Source of the DNA: a virus
IMG/VR virus record: IMGVR_UViG_3300036715_003254
Span: 1-64,000 of that record
Length of the DNA stretch: 64,000 nucleotides
Reading direction: 5' to 3' (one strand)
A model generated the notes under the pieces. That model saw nothing but the letters and a program-made list of their open reading frames with translations, searched no databases and was not told where the DNA came from. Positions 7,671-15,035 of this stretch are shown piece after piece. The translations under genes were made by a program, and so were the position numbers. The first letter of the stretch is position 1, and each line of letters begins with the position of its first letter.

Positions 7671-7940
7671 TTATATTATAGCCGGTAACAAATCATTTAC
7701 TTCTTCAATCCTGAGCATTCTAATATCCTTAACATAGGTTCTAAACCAAGGAAATGTTGCCGCTAATCTTTGGACTGTCGTAACGCAAGTTACAGCATTA
7801 ATTGCCGGTCCACCAAAATAAACACTACCTTGTTGCCAAGTAAAGCCGTTAGACTCCATAAATTTTCTTATATCAGCATAAGCGGTTTTACTATACTCTT
7901 CAGGTAAAGAATCACTTATTTGAAAAATTATTGCGTACAT
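7671..7940 (-). CDS. vapD: VapD-like protein (Cas2-fold RNase family)
   Basis: The 89 residues match VapD along their length: MYAIIF start, YADIRKFMESNGFTWQQGSV, INAVTCV, FPWFRTYVKDIRMLRIEE. VapD of Helicobacter and Haemophilus is a small ribonuclease of ferredoxin fold related to Cas2, acting alone or as a toxin. Most relatives start M-Y-A-x-x-F-D; here the Asp is Gln (MYAIIFQ), so the metal-binding position may be lost. No antitoxin-like partner is clear; the next gene (7277-7651) is unrelated to known ones. A promoter with TATAAC lies at 7963-7985. Confidence 0.85.
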   Translation of the reverse strand: MYAIIFQISDSLPEEYSKTAYADIRKFMESNGFTWQQGSVYFGGPAINAVTCVTTVQRLAATFPWFRTYVKDIRMLRIEEVNDLLPAII

Positions 7941-7962
7941 TTAAACCTCTCTTAAGTGTTTT

Positions 7963-7985
7963 GTTATATATCAATTCCATTTAAA
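7963..7985 (-). promoter_or_regulatory. Early-type promoter (TTTAAA-11-TATAAC)
   Basis: -10 TATAAC at 7963-7968; TTTAAA at 7980-7985. It serves the VapD-like gene and the one after it. Confidence 0.5.
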
Positions 7986-8007
7986 TCACTAGTCATTATA
8001 TTCTATA

Positions 8008-8355
8008 TTATGTTTTTCGTAAAATTTTAATAATAGTATATAATGTTTCAATTTCTCTTTTCATCATATTTGGCTCAGTTTCACAAAAAGTGATTAACTG
8101 TCTCTCCAGGTAGCTCCTGTACATATTAAGAAGATCTACTTTTGTAGATGAGCAATAGAAATTGTCTTCGAAGTCCTCACTACTTTCATCGAAGTATTGC
8201 TCCGTAAAAGTATCTAACCGTATAAATTTAAGAGAGCCGTCTCTAAAGTCTCTTCCAATTGGAACAACATCTATATCAAAATCTAATTCTTCTCCAGTAT
8301 TTTCATTCAAGAATTCTTTCTTTACTTTGTATACTTCAAAGTTTTTTAATCTCAT
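8008..8355 (-). CDS. Hypothetical protein, 115 aa
   Basis: The protein starts MRLKNFEVYKVKKEFL and ends in a helical stretch (MMKREIETLYTIIKILRKT). It is soluble and acidic in the middle. An A-rich GGATTAAAA ribosome site precedes the ATG. No family recognised. Confidence 0.6.
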   Translation of the reverse strand: MRLKNFEVYKVKKEFLNENTGEELDFDIDVVPIGRDFRDGSLKFIRLDTFTEQYFDESSEDFEDNFYCSSTKVDLLNMYRSYLERQLITFCETEPNMMKREIETLYTIIKILRKT

Positions 8356-8387
8356 TTTTAATCCTTAATTGGCTATAATATCAATAT

Positions 8388-8456
8388 TTAACCTTTCATA
8401 ACTGCTAACAGATACAACCAAAGAACATATAATACAGAAAAGAAAATGAGCTCCAT
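8388..8456 (-). CDS. Possible 22-aa membrane peptide
   Basis: MELIFFSVLYVLWLYLLAVM is almost wholly hydrophobic, enough for one membrane span. The ATG is 4 bases after the stop of the 8461-8676 gene, suggesting translational coupling, but no clear ribosome site is seen. It may be chance. Confidence 0.35.
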   Translation of the reverse strand: MELIFFSVLYVLWLYLLAVMKG

Positions 8457-8460
8457 TATA

Positions 8461-8676
8461 TTAAATTACTTCATACTCCATTTTATCTTCATCATCGTCG
8501 TCCTCTTTATCATCTATAAGACTGACAACACTACAGTCTACAATTTCGACATTATCTCCATAGATAAAGTAAACTATATCATAAGCTTCATCTTCATATT
8601 CAGCGTCTACTACAACAGGAAGAACACCCGTTTCACCGTTAACATTAGCTAATAGAAACCTAAAGCTTAACATCAA
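8461..8676 (-). CDS. Small acidic protein, paralogue of the preceding gene
   Basis: The 71 residues start FRFLLANVNGETGVLPV and include EDEAYDIVYFIYGDNVEI, matching the upstream paralogue FRFLLNNVDGVKGVLST and EEEAYDIIFDEYGEDVEV. The acidic tail (DDKEDDDDEDK) is its own. The ATG overlaps the upstream stop as ATGA. A recent tandem duplication of unknown function. Confidence 0.65.
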   Translation of the reverse strand: MMLSFRFLLANVNGETGVLPVVVDAEYEDEAYDIVYFIYGDNVEIVDCSVVSLIDDKEDDDDEDKMEYEVI

Positions 8677-8867
8677 AAATCACCATATCTCATAGCATCT
8701 TCATCGAACGCTGGACCAGTGCAAGTACATTCAAGAACTTCAACATCTTCTCCGTATTCATCGAAAATAATATCATAAGCTTCTTCTTCACAACAAGCGT
8801 TTACACTAGTTGAAAGAACACCTTTTACACCATCAACGTTATTTAGTAAAAATCTGAAGCTGTACAT
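8673..8867 (-). CDS. Small acidic protein, paralogue of the following gene
   Basis: This 64-residue protein (MYSFRFLLNNVDG) is the first of a duplicated pair overlapping by 4 bp. It has four cysteines (NACCEEE, LECTCTG) that its partner mostly lacks, so metal binding is possible but unproven. It is led by the promoter at 8900-8922. Confidence 0.65.
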   Translation of the reverse strand: MYSFRFLLNNVDGVKGVLSTSVNACCEEEAYDIIFDEYGEDVEVLECTCTGPAFDEDAMRYGDF

Positions 8868-8899
8868 TTAAAAATCCTTTAAACTTTTTATATGTTGTA

Positions 8900-8922
8900 A
8901 TTATAACTAAATAAAGCTTAAA
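8900..8922 (-). promoter_or_regulatory. Early-type promoter (TTTAAG-11-TATAAT)
   Basis: -10 TATAAT at 8900-8905 with extended TTTAGT before it; TTTAAG at 8917-8922. Confidence 0.7.
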
Positions 8923-8971
8923 AGTATCTTAATTGAAAAGTTTTCAAAACCCATAGAAATATTTTTAGAAT

Positions 8972-9313
8972 TCACCCTGCTAAAAACTGGACATTTAACT
9001 TATTAAAAACTAAAGTCAATATATCATTAAAAATAGCCTGTTCTTGAGATAAGAAACGAATTTTAAACTCGCCTTGTTTAACTTTATACGAAAATCCGTA
9101 AGAATCTGTACCGCTTACCTTTTCTTTTTCTGCTAGAAAAATTCCATCAGAAGCAGAGTAATTAACAAACATTCTTCCGTAATCGAAAAGAAGCTCTTCA
9201 ACAAAAATTTCATTTATAGCCTCGTGTTTAAAGATATACTCATTAAAATTTGTCGGTTTATTTTTAACTGGTATTATCTTTATGGTAAGAGATTCGTTTT
9301 TCTGTTTTTTCAA
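8972..9313 (-). CDS. Hypothetical protein, 113 aa
   Basis: It starts MKKQKNESLTIKIIPVKNKP and has a beta-rich pattern (YGFSYKVKQGEFKIRF). Its start overlaps the stop of the membrane-protein gene upstream by 4 bp, so both belong to one operon. No family recognised. Confidence 0.6.
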   Translation of the reverse strand: MKKQKNESLTIKIIPVKNKPTNFNEYIFKHEAINEIFVEELLFDYGRMFVNYSASDGIFLAEKEKVSGTDSYGFSYKVKQGEFKIRFLSQEQAIFNDILTLVFNKLNVQFLAG

Positions 9314-9549
9314 AATTTACCCCTTCTATTAAATAAAACAAAGAAATAACCGAAAATAGCCAAAAACATAGTATTTACGAATGGCATCCAAGTCATCATT
9401 TTGAAATATGAAATAACACTTAACCATTCATTGTATTTTATTCTGTCAGTTTTTCCATACCAGAGCTTATAAAGCATAGGCTCAAAGAAAGCTTTAAAAA
9501 CGGCTTGACAACCTATTACAGAAAAAATATATATCGCCAACAAATTCAT
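9310..9549 (-). CDS. Small membrane protein, two predicted spans
   Basis: This 79-residue protein has hydrophobic segments near residues 1-20 (MNLLAIYIFSVIGCQAVF) and 50-72 (WMPFVNTMFLAIFGYFFVLF), ending in a basic RRGK tail, as expected for an inner-membrane protein. Small phage membrane proteins often alter the host envelope or block other phages; here that is only a possibility. Confidence 0.6.
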   Translation of the reverse strand: MNLLAIYIFSVIGCQAVFKAFFEPMLYKLWYGKTDRIKYNEWLSVISYFKMMTWMPFVNTMFLAIFGYFFVLFNRRGKF

Positions 9550-9550
9550 T

Positions 9551-9871
9551 TTAATCTCCTCCGTGTATCGGACAATTTTTATTGATAATCATACCGTGTC
9601 CTATTCTCTCATTATTATCCATTTTAGGACAAATACAGTGAGGCAAGTACCAACTTCTATGGTATCTTTCGTCTTCTTTAAACTTCCAAGTTCTTTGTAG
9701 TTCGAACTCATTATCTGTCCATTCTTCAAAAAGTTTTCTAAGAGTAGAAACATCTTTTGATTTTGACATTTTAGACTCTATTTCTTTTCTTTTTGAATGT
9801 AGTTGTTCGATTTCTTCGACATCTTTAGGCGTAAGACCTTGTTTTTCTACTAGTTCTGGATTTGCTGCCAT
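9551..9871 (-). CDS. Hypothetical protein with C-terminal Cys/His cluster
   Basis: The 106 residues start with a charged helical region (LTPKDVEEIEQLHSKRKEIE) and end with PHCICPKMDN and NKNCPIHGG. The spaced Cys and His residues could bind zinc. It sits one base before the membrane-protein gene. I have a sense that this ending recurs in phage proteins but know no function. Confidence 0.55.
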   Translation of the reverse strand: MAANPELVEKQGLTPKDVEEIEQLHSKRKEIESKMSKSKDVSTLRKLFEEWTDNEFELQRTWKFKEDERYHRSWYLPHCICPKMDNNERIGHGMIINKNCPIHGGD

Positions 9872-9903
9872 ATTTGATTCCTTTAAAATTATTTTCGTTC
9901 CGC

Positions 9904-10197
9904 TTAAAGATATTTTTCTTCCTCATAAAAATCGATTGCTTCTTCTGAAGTTGAAAATTTCAAAATACTCCAATTATAAACACAAGGCTTTCGATTAATT
10001 CTTCTAAGAACCTTTATCATATAAATTCTTGTATCAAGAATTTGTTCTGATGTTAAAAAAATTATTTCTTCATTAGTAGATTTAAGCACTCTATCAATTT
10101 TTATTTTTAGTCTTGTCATAAAATCATCATCAAAGAAACCGTCATAACATCTAGCTGTAAGTTTAGAACGACCTAAATATTTTTCTGCTTTCGTCAT
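9904..10197 (-). CDS. Hypothetical protein, 97 aa
   Basis: A soluble basic protein starting MTKAEKYLGRSKLTARCYDG, with an alpha/beta pattern. It is the first gene after the promoter at 10221-10254. No family recognised. Confidence 0.6.
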   Translation of the reverse strand: MTKAEKYLGRSKLTARCYDGFFDDDFMTRLKIKIDRVLKSTNEEIIFLTSEQILDTRIYMIKVLRRINRKPCVYNWSILKFSTSEEAIDFYEEEKYL

Positions 10198-10220
10198 TTT
10201 AATCCTTTTCGGTTTAGGAA

Positions 10221-10254
10221 ATTATAACTAAACTAAACTTAAAATAAGCTTAAA
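10221..10254 (-). promoter_or_regulatory. Early-type promoter with two upstream elements
   Basis: -10 TATAAT at 10221-10226; TTTAAG at 10238-10243 and 10249-10254. It lies between the stop of the 10255 gene and the 9904-10197 gene. Confidence 0.7.
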
Positions 10255-10461
10255 TCATAAGTAAAAATCTAAATTAACTCCAAGTTCTTTTTGAAAAGTT
10301 ATTGTATGAGATTTTTTGTTTTCTTTTTCATCGAAGGTTTTTAATTTCGTTTCGTTAGGAGTTTTTATCGCAACATCTATTCTTGATGTATAGTCTGAAA
10401 GTTTAGTGTGGTAAAGAGCACCATAAAGGTTATTTGAAGAGTTATAAGAAGTTAAAATCAC
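10255..10461 (-). CDS. Hypothetical protein, 68 aa, GTG start
   Basis: It starts MILTSYNSSNNLYGALYH with GTG; the GTG overlaps the TGA of the upstream 25-codon frame as GTGA, so the two are probably translated together. No family recognised. Confidence 0.55.
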   Translation of the reverse strand: MILTSYNSSNNLYGALYHTKLSDYTSRIDVAIKTPNETKLKTFDEKENKKSHTITFQKELGVNLDFYL

Positions 10462-10535
10462 AGTAATCCTTTCGCTATTTCTTGATAATAGATCACTATA
10501 GATAACACAGAAATAAAAATAATACTTAAAATCAT
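10458..10535 (-). CDS. Small membrane peptide, 25 aa
   Basis: MILSIIFISVLSIVIYYQE is one hydrophobic span. It has a GAGG ribosome site, overlaps the next start by 4 bp (GTGA) and directly follows a strong hairpin and a TATAAATA element, which together make it more likely than chance. Confidence 0.5.
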   Translation of the reverse strand: MILSIIFISVLSIVIYYQEIAKGLL

Positions 10536-10545
10536 AGTAAACCTC

Positions 10546-10579
10546 GTAGAATTTGTGTGATTTAAATCACAAATTCTAC
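10546..10579 (-). promoter_or_regulatory. 12-bp perfect hairpin at a probable mRNA 5' end
   Basis: Arms 10546-10557 and 10568-10579, 10-base loop. Transcription from the TATAAATA at 10582-10589 would start at the base of this stem. It has no T-run on the minus side, so it is more likely a 5' stabiliser or translation control than a terminator. Confidence 0.55.
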
Positions 10580-10581
10580 AA

Positions 10582-10589
10582 TATTTATA
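10582..10589 (-). promoter_or_regulatory. Late-type promoter (exact TATAAATA)
   Basis: An exact copy of the T4 late -10 box, just downstream of the DNA ligase gene and upstream of the 25-residue and 68-residue genes. Confidence 0.5.
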
Positions 10590-10607
10590 TCTTTCATCAA
10601 AGACGAT

Positions 10608-11909
10608 TCACTTCACCTTTTTCTCTTTTACTATGTGTTCAAACTTATCGGCTGTTGAGCGGTCTTCTCTTATAGATTTAAATCTAGGAAGGAACAAACT
10701 CCAAGATCCGGTTTTTGTGGAGATAGCTTCGTTATACACTACTTCTACAATTTTCCCTTTGAAGTCTTCAATTTTGAATTCATTTCTAAACTCATCGGTA
10801 AAGCCTGAAAGGTGAGTTTTTATTTTTCCATCTTCTGACTCGCAAACAAGAGAACCAAGAACTTTTTCATACTTACTTCCAGGAGTACCGTATTCAAAAT
10901 CTACTATTCTTAGAGAGCACTCTAGTTCTGCTTTTAATTTTACTTGTCCTTTGACACGCTTATTTTCATAGATTTGGTCTTCATTTTTTAGGACTGTGCC
11001 TTCAAAGCCTTGATTATAAACTTCATTGAAGTGTTCTTTAGCTTCTTCAAAAGAGTTTACTCTTCTTGTCGGTATAATAGAAAGGAACTTATTATCTTTT
11101 ATCATTTCATTCAAACGATTAAATCTTGAGACATATTTTTCTTTATCATAACCTTCTTTAAATGATTTAATGCCAATTAGATCCCAAGCTTGAAATCTGA
11201 TTTTTGTTTTTTCTTCCTCAGAAGCAGTACCCTTAAGAGCCTTTTGAACAAGACCATTTCCAGCTTGTCTTTTTAGAAGCTCACCATTTTCTTCGGCAAC
11301 AAACTCACCATCAATAACATAACCAACGAAGTCTTGTACATAAGGGATAGTCCATTCAAGGTTTTCTATCTCTCTTCCATTTCTTGTAAAGTATCTCACA
11401 TTAGTAGATGACTCAACTACACAGACAATTCTTGTTCCGTCTGCTTTTAATTGTGAAAGTGCTGGATATTTTATAGCCTTTATAGTCTTTTCATTGAAAG
11501 GTTGACAAAGCATTAAATCGAATGTAGGAACAAGACCAGGAAAAATTTTGTTGATTGTAGAAGTCGACACGCCGCATTTTAGATCTTTTCCTATTATTCT
11601 TTCAACTACTTGAGCGTCTCTTTCTGATACTGATTCAAGAATATTTTTAAGATGTGCTATACCTTCGTTTCCTGTGTATTTTCTATTGACTAAATCGTCA
11701 AGCTCATTCATTGCTTGTTCTAGACCAATTAGACCAGCAGATCTTTTTTTGTACTCAGGAATTTTTCGAATGTTGTAGACCTTGTACGGTGAATATGCAT
11801 AATTCAACACTTTCTTAAGTGTTTCATTATGTAAATGTTCTTCAAGTACTCTCTCTTTAAAGAGACGTGAATTGTCGGAATTCAAAAGCTCAAGTATTTT
11901 CAGAATCAT
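10608..11909 (-). CDS. 30: ATP-dependent DNA ligase (T4 gp30-like)
   Basis: This 433-residue enzyme seals DNA nicks during replication. The adenylated lysine is K155 in the motif KADGTR; DGEF (residues 200-203), FEGTVLKN and KLKAE are the later nucleotidyltransferase motifs. The N-terminal region and length match T4 ligase (487 aa), somewhat shortened. The gene has its own early-type promoter at 11940-11973. Confidence 0.93.
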   Translation of the reverse strand: MILKILELLNSDNSRLFKERVLEEHLHNETLKKVLNYAYSPYKVYNIRKIPEYKKRSAGLIGLEQAMNELDDLVNRKYTGNEGIAHLKNILESVSERDAQVVERIIGKDLKCGVSTSTINKIFPGLVPTFDLMLCQPFNEKTIKAIKYPALSQLKADGTRIVCVVESSTNVRYFTRNGREIENLEWTIPYVQDFVGYVIDGEFVAEENGELLKRQAGNGLVQKALKGTASEEEKTKIRFQAWDLIGIKSFKEGYDKEKYVSRFNRLNEMIKDNKFLSIIPTRRVNSFEEAKEHFNEVYNQGFEGTVLKNEDQIYENKRVKGQVKLKAELECSLRIVDFEYGTPGSKYEKVLGSLVCESEDGKIKTHLSGFTDEFRNEFKIEDFKGKIVEVVYNEAISTKTGSWSLFLPRFKSIREDRSTADKFEHIVKEKKVK

Positions 11910-11939
11910 TTCATCTCTTTCATTTTTTTGTTTAAAGGT

Positions 11940-11973
11940 ATTATAACTAAACTTTTCTTAAAACAAACTTAAG
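11940..11973 (-). promoter_or_regulatory. Early-type promoter with two upstream elements
   Basis: -10 TATAAT at 11940-11945; TTTAAG at 11957-11962; CTTAAG at 11968-11973. It leads the ligase gene. Confidence 0.7.
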
Positions 11974-11987
11974 ATACTATTTACAAA

Positions 11988-12443
11988 TCAAAAGTTTCCG
12001 CCGTTCGCTATCATTTCTTTATAGAATTTGAAAGCACAAGTTTCAAAATCTTCTTCTAATTTTGAAGAGAAATTTACAAATCGATCTTTGAAAGTACAAG
12101 CGTGTTCAACGTTTTTTGCTATTACATCCATTTTTACGATACCATAAGGCTTTTTATCTTGGATACCCTTAAACTCTAAAGAAGGGAAAAAGAGATTGTC
12201 AATACTTGCTTTTTCTATTTCTTCTATGCTCTTTATGTTTTCAGTGTGTGAATCATAGCTTATTTCAAAAAATTGCCATCCTGAATTTCTCAATCGATAT
12301 ATCTTTTTAATTGTGAAATTTAATCCTCCATCTACTTTCACCTTCTCAAAACTATGTTCAAGACCTGCTCTTTCGGCACTAGATAAAACCTGATGGTCAA
12401 TCTCGAAAATTTCTTCTGGAAAATCTTTAGAATGAAATAACAT
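11988..12443 (-). CDS. Hypothetical protein, 151 aa
   Basis: It starts MLFHSKDFPEEIFEIDHQ. A soluble, mostly beta/alpha protein with no motif I recognise. A 93-bp gap with an inverted repeat separates it from the gene upstream. Confidence 0.6.
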   Translation of the reverse strand: MLFHSKDFPEEIFEIDHQVLSSAERAGLEHSFEKVKVDGGLNFTIKKIYRLRNSGWQFFEISYDSHTENIKSIEEIEKASIDNLFFPSLEFKGIQDKKPYGIVKMDVIAKNVEHACTFKDRFVNFSSKLEEDFETCAFKFYKEMIANGGNF

Positions 12444-12470
12444 TTTATTTCTCCGTTTTGTATTTTGAAA

Positions 12471-12516
12471 TATGGAGATTTAACTAAAAATTTCGCCATT
12501 CAAAGATCTCTCCATA
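12471..12516 (-). terminator. Inverted repeat after the 12537-12881 gene
   Basis: TATGGAGA at 12471-12478 pairs with TCTCCATA at 12509-12516 around a 30-base loop, in the leader of the next gene. It could be an attenuator or a weak terminator; there is no T-run. Confidence 0.3.
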
Positions 12517-12536
12517 TACTTATTTCTATATATTAG

Positions 12537-12881
12537 TCATAGTTCTACCATAGAGTAGTTTCTTTTAGATTTTTCTTCTACATCATTAAAATCTAGAACT
12601 ACAAGCTCTGGAAAGCCACAAAGCATATCAATATAAGCTCTAATAGGAGTGTCAAATTTTAATTCTACAACTTCTACAAGATAAGATCGACCCGATTCAG
12701 TTTTTCTAAGAAGAAGTGATACAAGATTACCTCTTACAATAAGATCTAGCTCTATATCCTTATCTTTCAGAGAAATAGGAAATAGAAGAGAAGTAGAACT
12801 TTCATAAGAAACGTGAACAGAACCAATTAAAGAATCGGCTTCTGAATTTGTTTTTTGATTTTCTACTTTTAAAAGTTTCAT
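12537..12881 (-). CDS. Hypothetical protein, 114 aa
   Basis: It starts MKLLKVENQKTNSEADSLIG and is beta-rich (IELDLIVRGNLVSLLLRK). Its ATG overlaps the stop of the 35-residue gene as ATGA. No family recognised. Confidence 0.6.
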   Translation of the reverse strand: MKLLKVENQKTNSEADSLIGSVHVSYESSTSLLFPISLKDKDIELDLIVRGNLVSLLLRKTESGRSYLVEVVELKFDTPIRAYIDMLCGFPELVVLDFNDVEEKSKRNYSMVEL

Positions 12882-12985
12882 TTTTTATAGCTTTTTAGGA
12901 TTTTTGCTGCTTCAGCAATAGTAGCTATATTTTGAGATATCATTATCTCGAAAAGTCTTTTTATTTCTGATGGTTTACCGAACAT
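12878..12985 (-). CDS. Small helical protein, 35 aa
   Basis: MFGKPSEIKRLFEIMISQN and a helical tail ending KSYKK. It has an AGGAG ribosome site, a 4-bp ATGA overlap with the next gene and an early-type promoter just upstream. No family recognised. Confidence 0.6.
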   Translation of the reverse strand: MFGKPSEIKRLFEIMISQNIATIAEAAKILKSYKK

Positions 12986-13013
12986 TTTAATCTCCTCTTT
13001 TTTAATTTAGAAA

Positions 13014-13047
13014 ATTATAACTAAACTATTCTTAAAGAAAGCTTAAA
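13014..13047 (-). promoter_or_regulatory. Early-type promoter with two upstream elements
   Basis: -10 TATAAT at 13014-13019; TTTAAG at 13031-13036 and 13042-13047. Confidence 0.7.
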
Positions 13048-13091
13048 TTTAATCTTCAAAACTAAATTTTTTATCTCTTATTTTATAGTAT

Positions 13092-13111
13092 GAGAAGCAA
13101 TTCGGCTTCTC
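13092..13111 (-). terminator. Hairpin after the glycine-repeat operon
   Basis: 7-bp stem 13092-13098/13105-13111, loop of 6. It lies between the stop at 13217 and the next promoter; the T-run is poor. Confidence 0.4.
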
Positions 13112-13216
13112 AAGTTTTAAACTGACTCTATTATTAGTGAACAACTAAACTCTTTATCTCTGTATCATACTTTTTTATTTTCCAACAAATCACCCATTGC
13201 CGAAACTATATAAAAA

Positions 13217-13510
13217 TCAACCTTCTCCACCACCATAACCACCAGATCCGTTACCGTCTCCGTAACCATATCCAGCGCCATAACCATCTCCATTGCCATA
13301 ACCGTCTCCGATACCGTAACCAACACCATCGCCATCATTAAATATAGAACCTTGACCGTTTGCAGAACCGCAACCTAGTCCACAGCCGTATCCAGATCCG
13401 TTACCATCTCCAGATCCGTTACCATCTCCAAATCCAAACTGTGAACCAAATCCATCACCAGTACCATTACCGAATCCGGAACTTTTATTAATGTGTCTAT
13501 CTAACCACAT
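13217..13510 (-). CDS. Alternating-glycine dipeptide-repeat protein
   Basis: The 97 residues begin MWLDRHINKSSGFGNGTG and then alternate glycine with Asp, Asn, Ser, Tyr or Cys (GDGNGSGDGNGSG) to the end. The coding DNA is an imperfect hexanucleotide repeat, which can grow and shrink by slippage. No signal peptide is seen. It overlaps the 13497-13874 gene by 14 bp, and a paralogue lies on that gene's other side. Function unknown; Asp/Asn/Gly repeats can bind calcium, but these lack the spacing of RTX repeats. Confidence 0.6.
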   Translation of the reverse strand: MWLDRHINKSSGFGNGTGDGFGSQFGFGDGNGSGDGNGSGYGCGLGCGSANGQGSIFNDGDGVGYGIGDGYGNGDGYGAGYGYGDGNGSGGYGGGEG

Positions 13511-13874
13511 AACTTTTTTGACTTTTTATGTTTTCTATCGCAACATCAGTACAAGGAATTATCTCTATTGGTTGAAGCCATACTTTTTCTACAGCTTCGC
13601 ATACTTTACTACTATTATCTAGACCGGCAATAGATACTTCACTTAGACTAATACCTTTATTAGCTGTTTTCCAGTAATAAAGTCTTCTAGCTTCTCCTAG
13701 AATAATTTCATTACCTTCTTTTTGTAGTACCTTGCCAAACCATACTCCAGCAGAGTAAGTTCTTATGATAGAATATGTTCCTACCATTTCATTACAGCCT
13801 TTAATTGTCATATTCTCAAACAAGCACTTAAGTTCAGTTATTTGTTCTAGAGTTAAATCTTTTATATTAATCAT
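13497..13874 (-). CDS. Conserved phage/bacterial protein, DUF6948-like
   Basis: The 125 residues contain YSIIRTYSAGVWFGKVL and EARRLYYW, which match a short conserved family I recall as DUF6948 (the number should be checked). Function is not known. It sits between the two alternating-glycine genes and overlaps the downstream one. Confidence 0.65.
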   Translation of the reverse strand: MINIKDLTLEQITELKCLFENMTIKGCNEMVGTYSIIRTYSAGVWFGKVLQKEGNEIILGEARRLYYWKTANKGISLSEVSIAGLDNSSKVCEAVEKVWLQPIEIIPCTDVAIENIKSQKSYVVR

Positions 13875-13877
13875 TTC

Positions 13878-14207
13878 TTATCCTTTATTTAAAATTTCAT
13901 CTTGGTCTGAATCATCTTCCCAGTCTCCATTACCACAGCCAAAACCACTACCACAACCATAGTTACGACCATAACCAGAGCCGCCGCCACAGCCATAGTC
14001 GTTACCAGAACCAGAGCCACTACCAGATCCATCACCGTCTCCATCTCCATAACTAGTGCCTTCGCCCGAACCATAACCAAATCCATATCCATCACCATAT
14101 CCATCTCCCATTCCAGAACCACTACCTGAACCTGCACCATAACCGCTACCAGATCCGTCGCCGAATCCAAAACCGAAGTCTATACCTATATTTTCATCAA
14201 GTAGCAT
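13878..14207 (-). CDS. Alternating-glycine dipeptide-repeat protein, paralogue
   Basis: This 109-residue protein starts MLLDENIGIDFGFGFGDG and is G-X repeats for about 85 residues, ending in an acidic tail (DWEDDSDQDEI). It shares the M-x-LD start and the hexanucleotide structure with the 13217-13510 gene. It is 18 bases downstream of smpB. Confidence 0.6.
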   Translation of the reverse strand: MLLDENIGIDFGFGFGDGSGSGYGAGSGSGSGMGDGYGDGYGFGYGSGEGTSYGDGDGDGSGSGSGSGNDYGCGGGSGYGRNYGCGSGFGCGNGDWEDDSDQDEILNKG

Positions 14208-14225
14208 AATTCTTATCCTTTAAAC

Positions 14226-14636
14226 TTAATTGCCATCGCCTCTTCTTATTAAATCTCTTTCTTTTATTGTTTCTCTCTTTTCGTATTGTTTTTTACCTCT
14301 ACAAAATCCAACTTTTAGCCTAATAACTGTTTTTTCGTCTTGATATAACTCGAGAGGTATAATAGTAGTTCCCTTTTCAGAAAGAAATTTCATCATTTTC
14401 TCTCTTTCTTTCTTAGTACAGAGAACTGTCTTTAACCTTGTAGGATCGTCAACCTTTCCTATATGAAATTTCGTATAGACACCTTTAGAGTCAATCATAC
14501 AATATTCACCTTTTAAGTTCGCTCGGTGTTCTCTGATGGCCTTTACCTCTTGTCCAAAAAGTATCAAGGAACACTCAAGCTCCTTTTCGATTGTATAATC
14601 GAATTTCGCTTTTGTGTTCTTAGCGAATGATATCAT
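14226..14636 (-). CDS. smpB: SsrA-binding protein SmpB
   Basis: SmpB binds tmRNA and brings it to stalled ribosomes. The 136 residues match throughout: KNTKAKFDYTIEKELE, GQEVKAIREHRANLKGEYC, HIGKVDDP, TIIPLELY, KVGFCRGKKQYEKRE, and the basic tail ERDLIRRG. The tail, which enters the decoding site in known SmpB, is present. Phage copies are uncommon. The ATG overlaps the end of the YqeY-like gene by 4 bp. No tmRNA gene could be fitted in the window; the large gene-free stretch at 15600-16340 is the nearest candidate RNA. Confidence 0.9.
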   Translation of the reverse strand: MISFAKNTKAKFDYTIEKELECSLILFGQEVKAIREHRANLKGEYCMIDSKGVYTKFHIGKVDDPTRLKTVLCTKKEREKMMKFLSEKGTTIIPLELYQDEKTVIRLKVGFCRGKKQYEKRETIKERDLIRRGDGN

Positions 14637-15034
14637 ATACCTAACACCTGTTTAGATAGTTCTGATAGACTTTTAGGATTATACAGACCATCAAAATTTT
14701 GTTTAAAATGAGCGTTTATTTCTCCTAGCGATTTTGGAACAGCAGGAAGAGATTTTTCAGAAACTAGCTTTTTAATTCCATTTACTACTTCATCGTCATT
14801 CATTTGTTTTGGAAGATAAGATTCATAAAGCGCCCTTTCCGAGTCTTTCAAATATTCGTTCTTCAACAAGTTTCTAATTACTTGAACACATTCACCGTCA
14901 GTACTCTCCCTGTTACCTTTATTCTTTCCTGGAGCCATCACTTCTCCAAGAAGGAACGATAGATCTTCTTTTGTTGGTAAGTTGTTTTTTCTAGCTATAT
15001 ACAAGTCTCCATATATTTTTGCTTGAATACCCAT
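14633..15034 (-). CDS. GatB/YqeY domain protein
   Basis: The 133 residues follow the YqeY pattern: FLLGEVMAPG near the start, GECVQVIRNLLKN, ERALYESYLPKQMNDDEVV and the closing SLGEINAHF and LSELSKQVLG. The domain also forms the tail of the tRNA-dependent amidotransferase GatB, where it contacts tRNA; stand-alone YqeY has no settled role. It is coupled by a 4-bp overlap to smpB, suggesting a shared link to translation. Confidence 0.75.
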   Translation of the reverse strand: MGIQAKIYGDLYIARKNNLPTKEDLSFLLGEVMAPGKNKGNRESTDGECVQVIRNLLKNEYLKDSERALYESYLPKQMNDDEVVNGIKKLVSEKSLPAVPKSLGEINAHFKQNFDGLYNPKSLSELSKQVLGI

Positions 15035-15035
15035 A

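Noticed and set aside
13889-14170. 93-codon Met/Val-rich frame inside the glycine-repeat gene
   Set aside because: A shadow frame of the hexanucleotide repeat without its own ribosome site.
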